Assembly: GCF_004217445.1 (NCBI RefSeq)
Contig: NZ_SHKX01000012.1
Span: forward strand, 1 to 64,000
Source of the DNA: Fluviicoccus keumensis
Lineage (GTDB): Bacteria > Pseudomonadota > Gammaproteobacteria > Pseudomonadales > Moraxellaceae
Length of the DNA stretch: 64,000 nucleotides
Reading direction: 5' to 3'
Part shown: in pieces, positions 17,467-26,773 of the stretch
Numbering within the stretch: the first letter of the stretch is position 1
Layout: every line of letters starts with the position of its first letter
Notes under the pieces: model-generated
What the model was told of the DNA's origin: nothing
The model's database searches: none
Seen by the model: the letters and a program-made list of their open reading frames with translations, nothing else
Translations under genes and position numbers: made by a program

Positions 17467-20400
17467 ATGTCCTTCGTCCATCTGCGCGTTCACACCGAGT
17501 TCTCCTTGCAGGACTCGCTGGTTCGTATTGATGATCTGGTGAAGGCCTGCAAAAGCGCAAAAACCCCGGCGGTAGCGGTGACGGACCTGAGTAACCTCTA
17601 CGGTCTGGTCAAGTTTTACAAAGCGGCCCAGGGCAAGGGCATCAAGCCGGTTTTTGGCGCGGATCTCTATGTTCAGGATGGCGACCAGACCTTCATTGTG
17701 ACGGTATTCGCCATGAATGCCGAGGGATATCAAAGTCTTATTCGTGTTATCTCACGTAGTTTCGTGGAAGGACAGCGCGATGGCAAGGCGATTGTGCAGC
17801 GCCCTTGGCTGGAGGAGCTGAACGAAGGGCTGATCCTGCTGCTCGGTAAAAACAGCAACATCGGTCATACCTTGCTCGGCGCGGATGCCAGCCTGTCCGT
17901 TCCGGCGCTGCAAAGCTGGATGGCGGTTTTCCCGGATCGCACCTACCTTGAATTGCAGCGCACCGGTCGTGATGGGGATGAGGCGTTTGTGCATGCTGCC
18001 GTAGACCTCGCCACGCAATGTGATTGTCCTGTTGTCGCCACCAATGATGTCCGTTTTATCGCCCCGGAAGATTTCGAGGCGCACGAGGTTCGTGTCTGTA
18101 TTGCCCAGTCCTATGTGCTGGCCGACCCCAAGCGTCCCCGCGAGTACAGCCCCGAGCAATACCTGAAGACTCCAGAACAGATGCGGGAGTTGTTTAGCGA
18201 TATTCCGGAGGCTATTGAAAATACGATAGAAATAGCCAGGCGTTGTTCAGTGGGCATCCGGTTGGGCAAGAGTTTCCTGCCCGACTTCCCTGTGCCGGAA
18301 GGCATGACCGTCAATGAGTTCTTCATTGATATCTCGAGGAAGGGGCTGGAAGAGCGCCTGGACAAACTCTATGACCGCAGCGCCCCGGATTTTGCCGCGA
18401 CCGCCAAGGTGTATCACGACCGGCTCGATTTCGAGTTGCAGATCATCAACCAGATGGGCTTCCCCGGCTACTTCCTGATCGTGATGGACTTCATCGGCTG
18501 GGCGAAAAACAACGGCGTGCCGGTGGGGCCGGGCCGGGGTTCGGGTGCGGGTTCGCTGGTGGCGTATTCGCTGAAGATTACCGATCTGGACCCGCTGAAA
18601 TACGACCTGCTGTTCGAGCGTTTCCTCAATCCCGAACGGGTGTCGATGCCCGACTTCGATATCGACTTCTGCATGGACGGCCGTGACCGCGTCATCGAGT
18701 ACGTGGCCAACAGCTATGGGCGCGAGGCGGTGTCGCAGATCATCACCTTCGGCACCATGGCGGCCAAGGCGGTAGTACGCGATGTGGCGCGGGTGCAGAG
18801 CAAGTCCTACGGCCTGGCCGATCGCATTTCCAAGCTGATCCCGAAGACACCGGGCATCTCGCTGGAAGAAGCCCGACAGCAGGAGCCGCAGCTGAACGAG
18901 CTGCTGAGCAATCCCCAGGAGCGCGATTACGAGGACGGCAACGAAATCTGGGACATGGCGCTGAAGCTGGAAGGCCTGACCCGCGGCGTCGGCAAGCACG
19001 CGGGCGGCGTGCTGATTGCGCCGGGACGTCTGACCGATTTCACCGCCGTGTATTGTGATGAAGAGGGCAAGTGGGTCAGCCAGTTCGACAAGGACGATGT
19101 GGAAGCCGTCGGTCTGGTCAAGTTCGACTTCCTGGGCCTGCGCACGCTGACCATCATTGATTGGGCGCTGGCTGACATCAACCGCAAGCGCGAAGCGAAG
19201 GGGCAGGGGCCGCTCGACTTGACCACCATCCCGCTGGACGACCTGCCCACCTACAAGCTGCTGCAGGAGGGGCGCACCACCGCCGTGTTCCAGCTGGAAT
19301 CGCGCGGCATGAAGGAGCTGCTGAAAAAGCTCAAGCCCTCCAATTTCGAAGACCTGATCGCCTTGGTGGCGCTGTATCGTCCCGGCCCGTTGGAATCGGG
19401 CATGGTCGATGACTTCTGCAACCGCAAGCATGGCCGCGCGCAGGTGGCCTATCCGGACGCCAAGTACCAGCATGAGTGCCTGGAGCCGATCCTGAAGCCG
19501 ACTTACGGCGTCATCGTCTATCAGGAACAGGTGATGCAGATCGCGCAGGCAATGGCGGGTTATTCCCTCGGCGGCGCGGACATGCTGCGTCGCGCCATGG
19601 GCAAGAAAAAGCCCGAGGAAATGGCCAAGGAACGGGTCAAATTCATGGCGGGGGCGAAAGAGCAGCATATCGACGCCGATCTCGCCGGCCACATTTTCGA
19701 CCTGATGGAAAAGTTCGCGGGCTACGGCTTCAACAAGTCGCACTCCGCGGCCTACGCACTGGTTTCCTATCAGACGGCCTGGCTGAAGCATCATTACCCC
19801 GCCGAGTTCATGGCGGCGGTGCTGTCGGCGGAAATGCACAACACTGACAACGTCGTGCTGTTCATTGAGGAATGCCGAACGATGGGTATTCCGATCGTGC
19901 CGCCGGACGTCAATCACTCACGCTTCAAGTTCGTGCCGCTCAATGAAACCATTGTCTACGGACTGGGCGCGATCAAAGGTGTGGGCGAGGGGCCGATCGA
20001 ATCGATTGTCGATGGCCGTCAGAGTGGCCCCTATGAAGATATTTTCGATTTCTGCCGCCGCATTGACCTCAAGAAGGCCAACAAGCGTACCTTGGAGGCG
20101 CTGATCAAGGCCGGGGCGATGGACAAACTGGGGCCGCACCGCGCCTGCCTGATGGCGACCCTGCCGGAAGCGGTCAAGGCGGCGGAACAGCAGGCGCGCA
20201 ATGCCAGCGCGGGCATGATGGACCTGTTCGGGGAAATCGTCGAAGCCACGCCTGACAACGCGTACCCCACCGTGCTGCACTGGACGGATGACGAACGTCT
20301 GACCGGCGAGAAGGAAACCTTGGGCCTGTTCCTCACCGGACATCCGATTGACCAGTATCTGGACGAGATCAAGCGCTACATCGGCTGCCGCCTCAGCGAC

Positions 20401-20940
20401 GTGCAGCCCACCCGGCGCGGCCAGACAGTGCTGATCGCCGGGCTGGTGATGGATGTGCGCATTTTCGCCAAGCCGGGCAAGGCCCCGCGCGCCATTGTGC
20501 TGCTGGACGATCGCAGCGGCCGGGTGGAGGCCAGTTTCTTTGGGGAAATCCTGGAAAACAACAAGGCCCTGCTGCAGGTGGACCAGGTAATCATGGTCGA
20601 GGCGGAAATCAGCCCGGATGAGTATTCCGGCGGTTTCCGCGTTACGGCGCGCAAGGTGTATTCAGTCGCGGATGCCCGCATCAACGCCGCCCGCACGCTC
20701 GAACTGACTCTCGACATGAAGACCCTGCAATTGGCCCAGGTCAGGGAATTGCAGGCATTATTGCGGCAACATTTGCCGGTGAACGATCAAAAAAGCGTCG
20801 CCATGCAGCTGCGCTGTCAGCAAACCCGAGCGACAGCCGTGCTACAGTGCGGCAATAACTGGCGCGTATACCCCGGCGACAGCCTCATCAAGCGGCTTCG
20901 CCAGCTGTATGGTCCCAGCGCGTTGCGTATTGTGTATTAA
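17467..20940 (+). CDS. dnaE: DNA polymerase III alpha subunit
   Basis: DnaE is the replicative polymerase catalytic subunit. The 1157-residue product (E. coli 1160) has the N-terminal PHP domain (FVHLRVHTEFSLQDS) and the C-family palm with GPGRGSGAGSLVAY. The catalytic Asp residues lie in PDFDIDF, followed by fingers and a beta-clamp region. An OB fold (VLIAGLVMDVRIF, about residue 990) and a C-terminal tau-binding domain complete it. GC is visibly lower in the first 800 bases than in the palm/fingers region. accA follows after 15 bases, the same rnhB-dnaE-accA order as E. coli except for the inserted macrodomain gene. Confidence 0.98.
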   Translation: MSFVHLRVHTEFSLQDSLVRIDDLVKACKSAKTPAVAVTDLSNLYGLVKFYKAAQGKGIKPVFGADLYVQDGDQTFIVTVFAMNAEGYQSLIRVISRSFVEGQRDGKAIVQRPWLEELNEGLILLLGKNSNIGHTLLGADASLSVPALQSWMAVFPDRTYLELQRTGRDGDEAFVHAAVDLATQCDCPVVATNDVRFIAPEDFEAHEVRVCIAQSYVLADPKRPREYSPEQYLKTPEQMRELFSDIPEAIENTIEIARRCSVGIRLGKSFLPDFPVPEGMTVNEFFIDISRKGLEERLDKLYDRSAPDFAATAKVYHDRLDFELQIINQMGFPGYFLIVMDFIGWAKNNGVPVGPGRGSGAGSLVAYSLKITDLDPLKYDLLFERFLNPERVSMPDFDIDFCMDGRDRVIEYVANSYGREAVSQIITFGTMAAKAVVRDVARVQSKSYGLADRISKLIPKTPGISLEEARQQEPQLNELLSNPQERDYEDGNEIWDMALKLEGLTRGVGKHAGGVLIAPGRLTDFTAVYCDEEGKWVSQFDKDDVEAVGLVKFDFLGLRTLTIIDWALADINRKREAKGQGPLDLTTIPLDDLPTYKLLQEGRTTAVFQLESRGMKELLKKLKPSNFEDLIALVALYRPGPLESGMVDDFCNRKHGRAQVAYPDAKYQHECLEPILKPTYGVIVYQEQVMQIAQAMAGYSLGGADMLRRAMGKKKPEEMAKERVKFMAGAKEQHIDADLAGHIFDLMEKFAGYGFNKSHSAAYALVSYQTAWLKHHYPAEFMAAVLSAEMHNTDNVVLFIEECRTMGIPIVPPDVNHSRFKFVPLNETIVYGLGAIKGVGEGPIESIVDGRQSGPYEDIFDFCRRIDLKKANKRTLEALIKAGAMDKLGPHRACLMATLPEAVKAAEQQARNASAGMMDLFGEIVEATPDNAYPTVLHWTDDERLTGEKETLGLFLTGHPIDQYLDEIKRYIGCRLSDVQPTRRGQTVLIAGLVMDVRIFAKPGKAPRAIVLLDDRSGRVEASFFGEILENNKALLQVDQVIMVEAEISPDEYSGGFRVTARKVYSVADARINAARTLELTLDMKTLQLAQVRELQALLRQHLPVNDQKSVAMQLRCQQTRATAVLQCGNNWRVYPGDSLIKRLRQLYGPSALRIVY

Positions 20941-20955
20941 CCGGAACACGAACCC

Positions 20956-21906
20956 ATGAATCCGAACTTTCTGGATTTCGAGCAGCCCATCGCCGAACTG
21001 GCGGCGAAAATTGACGGCCTCAAGTCCCTCGGCGGCGCCAACAACCTCAATCTGTCCGAAGAAGTCCGGCGGCTGGAGCAGAAGAGCCTGGCCCTGACCG
21101 AAGAGCTGTTCGCCAACCTGACTCCCTGGCAAGTTGCGCAGATGGCGCGCCATCCGCAACGCCCCTATACCCTGGACTACATCAATCATATCTTCACCGA
21201 TTTTGATGAGTTGCATGGCGATCGAGTCTTTGGCGATGACGAAGCGATTGTCGGCGGCATCGCCCGGCTGCAGGGTGAGCCGGTCATGGTCATCGGTCAT
21301 CAGAAGGGGCGCGATATCAAGGAAAAGGTTCGCCGCAATTTCGGCATGCCCAACCCCGAGGGCTATCGCAAGGCCTTGCGGCTGATGGAAATGGCCGAAC
21401 GCTTCAAGCTGCCGATTTTCACCTTCATTGACACGCCCGGCGCTTATCCCGGTATCGAGGCGGAAGAACGCGGCCAGAGCGAGGCCATTGCCCGTAATCT
21501 GGCGGTCATGTCCCGGCTGAACACGCCTATTATCGCCACTGTCATTGGCGAGGGTGGCTCCGGTGGCGCCTTGGCGATCGGCGTCGGCGACAGCCTGCTG
21601 ATGCTGCAATACAGCACCTATTCCGTGATTTCACCGGAAGGCTGTGCCTCCATTCTCTGGAAGACCTCGGACAAGGCCGCCGACGCCGCCGAGGCCATGG
21701 GACTCACGGCCCAGCGTTTGCAGGAATTGGGTTTTGTGGATGATATTGTCCAGGAGCCGCTTGGCGGAGCCCATCGCGATGTCGGCCAGATGGCCGAGAA
21801 TCTCCGCAAGGTCTTGTTGAAGCATCTGCGCAAGCTTCGTTCGCTGGATACCGCCGCTCTGCGCACCCGCCGTTATGACCGCCTCATGAGTTACGGCAGT
21901 CTTTGA
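20956..21906 (+). CDS. accA: Acetyl-CoA carboxylase carboxyltransferase subunit alpha
   Basis: AccA and AccD transfer carboxyl from carboxybiotin to acetyl-CoA, giving malonyl-CoA for fatty-acid synthesis. The 316-residue product (E. coli 319) begins MNPNFLDFEQPIAEL. It contains GHQKGRDIKEKVRRNFGMPNPEGYRK, the TFIDTPGAYPGIEAEERGQ segment and GEGGSGGALAIGVGD. It lies between dnaE and tilS, four bases before the tilS ATG. Confidence 0.98.
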   Translation: MNPNFLDFEQPIAELAAKIDGLKSLGGANNLNLSEEVRRLEQKSLALTEELFANLTPWQVAQMARHPQRPYTLDYINHIFTDFDELHGDRVFGDDEAIVGGIARLQGEPVMVIGHQKGRDIKEKVRRNFGMPNPEGYRKALRLMEMAERFKLPIFTFIDTPGAYPGIEAEERGQSEAIARNLAVMSRLNTPIIATVIGEGGSGGALAIGVGDSLLMLQYSTYSVISPEGCASILWKTSDKAADAAEAMGLTAQRLQELGFVDDIVQEPLGGAHRDVGQMAENLRKVLLKHLRKLRSLDTAALRTRRYDRLMSYGSL

Positions 21907-21910
21907 TTCC

Positions 21911-23233
21911 ATGCCAAGGGCCGTTGTAGAAAAATTTCTGGCGGAGGCCCTGAAACCCGATCATCAACGATTGGTGGTTGCGTGCAGCGGCGGACTTGAC
22001 TCGGTTTGCCTGCTCGATATCGTTGCGGCATTGCGTCCCATTCACGGTCGTCCCCTCCATGTGATTCATGTCCATCACGGAATCAGTCCCTTTGCGGATG
22101 AGTGGGCCGCGTTTGTCCAGCGTAGGGCGCTGGCTTGTCAGGCGGATTTTTCGGAGCTGCGCGTTCAAGTGCAGGCCGGCGGCAGCCTGGAAGAAGCAGC
22201 CCGTGAGGCCCGCTACAGGGCGATTGGCGACTCGCTTGTCGCAGGTGATGTGCTGCTGACAGCCCATCATCGCAATGATCAGGCGGAAACGGTGCTACTG
22301 CGATTGTTGAGGGGCAGCGGTGTTACCGGGCTTGCAGCCATGCACCCTCAGGGCCGTTTGCCGTTTCAGCAGACCCATGTGCCGCTTTGGCGCCCGCTGT
22401 TGACGATTTCGCGCGCAGAGTTGGCGGCATATGCCCGGTGCCGCGGTCTTTCCTGGGTTGAAGATGACTCCAACACCGATCTTCGTCATAGCCGGAATTT
22501 TCTGCGTAACACCGTGATTCCTTTGCTTGGCCAGCGATGGCCCCGTGTGGCGGAGGTCCTGTCGGAAACAGCGGTGCGCATGCGGGAATCCGAGCACCTG
22601 CTGAATGAACTGGCGAGTCTGGATTTACAGGTTGTCGGGCGCGAGGGAAATACCCTGTCCATTCCGGATCTCATGCGTTTTGATGATGTCCGGCGGATGC
22701 ATGTGCTGCGTTTCTGGTTGCGACGATCAAATCTGGATGTTCCGGACAGGGCTGGTTTGCGCATCTTGCTCCGGGAGGTTTGCGCCGCACGCCCGGATGG
22801 GGCGCCCCGGTATGTCTGGCGGCATACCGAGGTTCGCCGATATCGTGACCGTCTTTATGCCATGCCGCTTCTGGAGGAAATGGTGCGCGGTCCGGAAGTG
22901 GTCTGGAGCGACCGGCTGCTGCCACTCCCTTTGAGGGATGGTCGCATCCTGACGCCTCAGGCCGGTGAAGGGCAGGGGGCAAGCCTGGCGAAGTGGCTGG
23001 GCGCTGCCAGCGTCATTGTCGGTGTGCGCAGGGGAGGTGAGCGGATACTCCTGCCGGGTCGCGAAGGTCGCAAAGAGCTCAAGACGCTTTTCCAGGAAGC
23101 AGGCATTCCCCCCTGGCAGCGTGAGCACTGGCCTTTGATACATGTCGATGGCGAGTTGGCAGTCGTCCCGGGCTTATGGGTTTCGGCAGCACTGCAGGCG
23201 CGTGACGACGAGGCTTCCATCCGGATTACATAA
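21911..23233 (+). CDS. tilS: tRNA(Ile)-lysidine synthase
   Basis: TilS attaches lysine to C34 of tRNA-Ile(CAU), changing both its codon and amino-acid identity to isoleucine. The 440-residue product has the ATP-PPase loop S26-GGLDS31, the HVHHGI segment, TAHHRNDQAETVLLRLLRG and RNFLRNTVIPLL. A middle substrate domain and a C-terminal TilS_C domain (RRGGERILLPGREGRKELKTLFQEAGIPPWQR) follow. The accA-tilS pairing is common in gammaproteobacteria. Confidence 0.96.
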   Translation: MPRAVVEKFLAEALKPDHQRLVVACSGGLDSVCLLDIVAALRPIHGRPLHVIHVHHGISPFADEWAAFVQRRALACQADFSELRVQVQAGGSLEEAAREARYRAIGDSLVAGDVLLTAHHRNDQAETVLLRLLRGSGVTGLAAMHPQGRLPFQQTHVPLWRPLLTISRAELAAYARCRGLSWVEDDSNTDLRHSRNFLRNTVIPLLGQRWPRVAEVLSETAVRMRESEHLLNELASLDLQVVGREGNTLSIPDLMRFDDVRRMHVLRFWLRRSNLDVPDRAGLRILLREVCAARPDGAPRYVWRHTEVRRYRDRLYAMPLLEEMVRGPEVVWSDRLLPLPLRDGRILTPQAGEGQGASLAKWLGAASVIVGVRRGGERILLPGREGRKELKTLFQEAGIPPWQREHWPLIHVDGELAVVPGLWVSAALQARDDEASIRIT

Positions 23234-23320
23234 AACTACAGTCGTCCGGTTTGACCCGAAGGCAGAATCGCAAGCCATAGCCGCAACGACCCATAACAAT
23301 ACTGTGATGAGGATAGACGA

Positions 23321-23842
23321 ATGCTGATCAGAACAGCGACTTTCATGATGGCCTTGGGGGCAGGGATCCTGTTGACGGGGTGCGCCACGACACGGGCGGT
23401 TCCAGAGCCCGTTGTGTCGTCCATGGAGGCGCAGCAGCCCGTCCCCCTTCCGGGAGCTGTTGCCCCGACGGCGGAAACGGCAGCGCGGGCATCATTTGAG
23501 GTAGCAGGGCGTCCATGGCGATTGCGTAACCTGCCGTTTGCCGTTGCGGATCGAAGCGCCAGCCAGCGTGAAGCCTTTGTCACCTTCAAGTCCGGTGGTT
23601 CGGTGATGGAGGGAAATACAGGCTGTAATCCGATCAGGGCAAGTTACGAACTTCAGGGCGCCGCCTTGCGTATCCGGAATCTCGAAGGAACCCTGATGCC
23701 TTGTCCGGACGGAGTTACCTTTGAAGCATTGTTCATTCAGGCGTTAAGCGATACCGCAGAGTGGCGGGAAGATGACGGCGCGTTGGTGTTGCTGAACGCC
23801 GATGGCTATCAGTTGGCGATTTTTGACAGGACAGCCCCCTGA
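23321..23842 (+). CDS. META-domain lipoprotein (HslJ-like)
   Basis: The 173-residue product has a lipoprotein signal with lipobox LLTG-C21, a Pro-rich linker (about 25-60) and a C-terminal META domain. The domain shows the pattern W.LRNLPFAV, FKSGGSVMEGNTGCNPIRASYEL and GTLMPCPDGVTFEALFIQAL, typical of HslJ-type proteins. These are membrane-anchored, often stress-related proteins of unclear function. The domain contains a Cys pair. It stands alone, convergent with fabB. Confidence 0.85.
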   Translation: MLIRTATFMMALGAGILLTGCATTRAVPEPVVSSMEAQQPVPLPGAVAPTAETAARASFEVAGRPWRLRNLPFAVADRSASQREAFVTFKSGGSVMEGNTGCNPIRASYELQGAALRIRNLEGTLMPCPDGVTFEALFIQALSDTAEWREDDGALVLLNADGYQLAIFDRTAP

Positions 23843-23858
23843 GCGCGAAGCTCAGGGG
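23836..23858. terminator. Hairpin between convergent META gene and fabB
   Basis: CCCCTGAGC at 23836-23844 and GCTCAGGGG at 23850-23858 form a perfect 9-bp stem with a GCGAA loop. It overlaps the stop codon of the META gene. There is no T-tract on either strand, so it may act as a weak bidirectional terminator or an end-protecting structure. Confidence 0.5.
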
Positions 23859-23865
23859 CGAAGGC

Positions 23866-25080
23866 CTATATGCGACTGAAGATCAGCGAGGCGTTGGTGC
23901 CGCCAAAGCCGAAGCTGTTGGACATCACGCGCGTCAGTGGGTGATTTTCGAGGGTATTGCGAACGACGGGCATATCCACGGCCTCCGGATCCGGCTCGTC
24001 GATGTTGGCGGAGGCGGCCACAAAGTTGTTCTGCATCATCAGCAGGCAGTAGATGGCCTCTTGGACACCGGCAGCGCCCAAGGAATGGCCGGACAATGAC
24101 TTGGTCGAACTGATCAGGGGCAGGCTGTCGCCGAACACGCGACGGATGGCCTTCAGTTCCACGGCGTCTCCGGTGGGTGTCGCTGTACCGTGGGCGTTGA
24201 CGTAATCGACCGGACCGCCGGTCATTGCCAGGGCCAGTTGCATGCAGCGCGCTGCGCCGTCACCGCTTGGAGCCACCATGTCGTAGCCGTCGGATGTCGC
24301 GGCATAGCCGGTCAATTCGGCGTAAATCCGGGCACCGCGCTTCACGGCATGTTCGTATTCCTCCAGCACCAGCATCCCGCCGCCGCCTGCAATTACAAAG
24401 CCGTCACGATTGGCGGCAAAGGCGCGCGAAGCGGAAGCCGGAGCGTCGTTGAACTTGCTGGACATCGCACCCATGGCATCAAACAGGCATGACAGGCTCC
24501 AGTGCTCTTCTTCACCGCCGCCAGCGAAAACCATGTCCTGCTTGCCCAACTGGATTTGCTCCATGGCGTTGCCGATGCAGTGCGCGGACGTGGCGCAGGC
24601 GGACGAAATGGAGTAATTGACTCCGTGGATACGGAAGGCGGTCGCCAGTGTAGCGACGACGGTGCTGGTCATGGTGCGGGGCACCATGTAAGGACCGATG
24701 CGTTTTACGCCTTTCTCGCGGGCGGTATCGGCGGCAATGACCACGTTGGCGGTTGAAGCGCCGCCGGAGCCGGCCACAACCCCGATCCGGGGATTCTCCG
24801 CAACGTCTTCCAGTGTCAGTCCGGCATCGGCAATGGCTTGCTGCATGGACAGGTAGGCGTAAGCCGCGGCATCGCCCATGAAGCGTTTCAGCTTGCGATC
24901 GATGGCGGCTTCGAGATCGATATCCGGACGGCCGCTGACCTGGCTGCGAAAGCCCATGGCGGCATATTCGGGATTGAAGCGAATACCGGACACGCCGTTT
25001 CTGAGGCTGTGGGTAACTGATTGGGCATCATTGCCCAGGCAAGACACGATCCCCATGCCGGTGACGACGACTCGACGCAT
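23866..25080 (-). CDS. fabB: 3-oxoacyl-ACP synthase I FabB
   Basis: FabB condenses malonyl-ACP with acyl-ACP and is needed to elongate the cis-unsaturated intermediate made by FabA. The 404-residue product is a thiolase-fold ketosynthase with the Cys-His-His triad at C162 (SSACATSAH), H297 (NAHGTATP) and H332 (SGHSLGAAG), plus the C-terminal NSFGFGGTNASL. It follows fabA on the minus strand; a hairpin lies in the intercistronic gap. The ATG at 25080 lies just after the hairpin. Confidence 0.97.
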   Translation of the reverse strand: MRRVVVTGMGIVSCLGNDAQSVTHSLRNGVSGIRFNPEYAAMGFRSQVSGRPDIDLEAAIDRKLKRFMGDAAAYAYLSMQQAIADAGLTLEDVAENPRIGVVAGSGGASTANVVIAADTAREKGVKRIGPYMVPRTMTSTVVATLATAFRIHGVNYSISSACATSAHCIGNAMEQIQLGKQDMVFAGGGEEEHWSLSCLFDAMGAMSSKFNDAPASASRAFAANRDGFVIAGGGGMLVLEEYEHAVKRGARIYAELTGYAATSDGYDMVAPSGDGAARCMQLALAMTGGPVDYVNAHGTATPTGDAVELKAIRRVFGDSLPLISSTKSLSGHSLGAAGVQEAIYCLLMMQNNFVAASANIDEPDPEAVDMPVVRNTLENHPLTRVMSNSFGFGGTNASLIFSRI

Positions 25081-25105
25081 TGTTATTTTCTCCGCCGCAT
25101 ACAGG

Positions 25106-25127
25106 ACGCCCCCGGATTCGGGGGCGT
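25106..25127 (-). terminator. Intercistronic hairpin between fabA and fabB
   Basis: ACGCCCCCG (25106-25114) and CGGGGGCGT (25119-25127) form a perfect 9-bp stem with a four-base loop. It lies between the fabA stop and the fabB start. No T-run follows directly on the minus strand, so it may attenuate fabB or stabilise the fabA transcript rather than terminate fully. Confidence 0.4.
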
Positions 25128-25140
25128 TGGTACATCAGAA

Positions 25141-25653
25141 TCAGAAGTTGTCAGTACTGGTGAACAGGCCGCAGCGCAAATCCTGCGCCGTATAGATTTC
25201 ACGTTCATCGACCAGCAGCCGGGCATCGGCAATACCCATGACCAGTTTGCGTTCGATCACGCGTTTGATCTGCAGTTCATAACGCACCAGGCTGTGCTTC
25301 GGCAGGACCTGCCCGAAGAACTTGACCTCGCCGACGCCCAACGCGCGTCCGCGTCCGGGATTGCCTCGCCAGCCCAGATAAAAGCCCAGCAGCTGCCACA
25401 TGGCGTCAAGGCCAAGGCAGCCGGGCATGACGGGGTCGGACTGGAAGTGACAGTCGAAGAACCAGAGGTCCGGACGGACATCCAGTTCAGCAATGATTTC
25501 ACCCTTGCCGAAGGCGCCGTCGCCGTCAGAGATTTTCTCGATGCGGTCAAACATCAGCATGGGGGGAAGGGGAAGCCTGGCATTCCCCGGACCGAACAAT
25601 TCGCCGCGTCCGCAGGCGAGGAGCTGTTCCCGGTCAAACTGGTTTACACGCAT
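25141..25653 (-). CDS. fabA: 3-hydroxydecanoyl-ACP dehydratase/isomerase FabA
   Basis: FabA dehydrates 3-hydroxydecanoyl-ACP and isomerises trans-2 to cis-3-decenoyl-ACP, starting anaerobic-type unsaturated fatty acids. From the ATG at 25653 it has 170 residues (E. coli 172). Active-site H69 lies in FFDCHFQSDPVMPG and D83 in CLGLDAMW. An in-frame ATG at 25704 (MTDSLAR) has an AGG upstream and could add 17 residues; homologue length favours 25653. fabB is downstream in the same direction. Confidence 0.95.
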   Translation of the reverse strand: MRVNQFDREQLLACGRGELFGPGNARLPLPPMLMFDRIEKISDGDGAFGKGEIIAELDVRPDLWFFDCHFQSDPVMPGCLGLDAMWQLLGFYLGWRGNPGRGRALGVGEVKFFGQVLPKHSLVRYELQIKRVIERKLVMGIADARLLVDEREIYTAQDLRCGLFTSTDNF

Positions 25654-25811
25654 TGGCACATCCGGTTTTTCAAACGGGAGGATTCTAGCAAGTGAGTCTG
25701 TCATAAAACCTACATGAAGCAGCAAGTAATGTTTCTAATTGTTGTCAGCGGCCGTTACAGGGGCATGACAACCTTGCGAATTCGCCCCGGGAACGCGGCG
25801 GCCGGAATATT

Positions 25812-25827
25812 ATTATACAGGTGTATA
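25812..25827 (-). promoter_or_regulatory. Palindromic operator candidate overlapping a -10 box upstream of fabA
   Basis: TATACA-GG-TGTATA at 25814-25827 is a perfect 6-2-6 inverted repeat. On the minus strand a consensus TATAAT (25817-25812) overlaps it, reading towards fabA; no good -35 is visible. TACAnnTGTA-type cores occur in sites of TetR-family unsaturated fatty-acid regulators (FabR, DesT). The region 25654-26021 between fabA and etfB holds no gene I can support. Besides this site it has a TTGACC at 25908-25913 with a poor -10 (CAAGAT) that might serve etfBA. Confidence 0.45.
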
Positions 25828-26021
25828 CCGACGCCAATGACATATATCAACAAGGCTCGGGCACTTTGTCAATGACTGTAAAAAACGGCCCGGTCGTCAG
25901 TGTGGCCTTGACCTTGATGACAAGATTGCGCAAGATATCCCACCCTTGGCGTGCCTTGCTTTGGCCGGGTTGCGCCAATCCCACTGTACTTCCTGATAAA
26001 TCGTCACCATCCGAGGATTCC

Positions 26022-26771
26022 ATGAAGGCTCTTGTTGCTGTCAAGCGCGTTGTAGACTACAACGTGAAAGTTCGCGTCAAGGCGGACAAGACCGGTGTTG
26101 AGCTCGCCAACGTCAAAATGGCCATCAACCCGTTCTGCGAAATTGCCGTTGAAGAAGCCGTCCGCCTGAAAGAAAAGGGCATCGTCACCGAGATCGTCGT
26201 GGTTTCCGTGGGCCCGAAAGAAGCCCAGGAACAGATCCGCACCGCCATGGCGCTGGGCGCGGACCGCGGTATCCTGGTTGAAACTGCCGAAGAAATTCAG
26301 CCCTTGGCCGTGGCCAAGCTGCTGAAAAAGATCTGCGACGCCGAGCAGCCCCAGCTGGTGATCCTTGGCAAGCAAGCCATCGATGGTGACAACAACCAGA
26401 CCGGCCAGATGCTGGCTGCCTTGGCCGGTTACGCCCAAGGCACCTTCGCCGCCGTGCTGAAGGTTGAAGGCGGCAAGGCCGTGGTGACCCGTGAAATCGA
26501 CGGCGGCGCCCAGACCGTTGAACTGAACCTCCCGGCCGTGGTCACCACCGACCTCCGCCTGAACGAGCCGCGTTATGCCGCTCTGCCCAACATCATGAAG
26601 GCGAAGAAGAAGCCTCTGGATGTCAAGACTCCGGCCGACTTCGGCGTCGATGTCACTCCGCGCATCAAGACCCTGAAGGTTGAGCCGCCCGCCGAGCGTT
26701 CCGCCGGCATCAAGGTCAAGACCGTTGAAGAACTCGTGGCCAAGCTCAAGAACGAAGCGAAGGTGATCTAA
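26022..26771 (+). CDS. etfB: Electron-transfer flavoprotein subunit beta
   Basis: EtfB pairs with EtfA to accept electrons from acyl-CoA and other dehydrogenases and pass them to ETF:ubiquinone oxidoreductase. The 249-residue product begins MKALVAVKRVVDYNVKVRVK. It contains NPFCEIAVEEAVRLKE, the LGKQAIDGDNNQTGQM AMP-binding segment and the LNEPRYAALPNIMKAKKKP recognition-loop region. The start is the ATG at 26022 after GAGGATT; the frame stays open 200 bases upstream without conserved sequence. Codon choice is strongly biased to GCC, GGC and AAG, as expected for high expression. Confidence 0.97.
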   Translation: MKALVAVKRVVDYNVKVRVKADKTGVELANVKMAINPFCEIAVEEAVRLKEKGIVTEIVVVSVGPKEAQEQIRTAMALGADRGILVETAEEIQPLAVAKLLKKICDAEQPQLVILGKQAIDGDNNQTGQMLAALAGYAQGTFAAVLKVEGGKAVVTREIDGGAQTVELNLPAVVTTDLRLNEPRYAALPNIMKAKKKPLDVKTPADFGVDVTPRIKTLKVEPPAERSAGIKVKTVEELVAKLKNEAKVI

Positions 26772-26773
26772 TC

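Noticed and set aside
18247..19917. Long minus-strand frame inside dnaE (556 codons)
   Set aside because: It is a shadow of dnaE codon structure, with no SD, domain or matching start.
25821..26021. Upstream extension of the etfB frame
   Set aside because: No conserved sequence, and it would cover the operator-like palindrome; the ATG at 26022 has an SD and matches family length.
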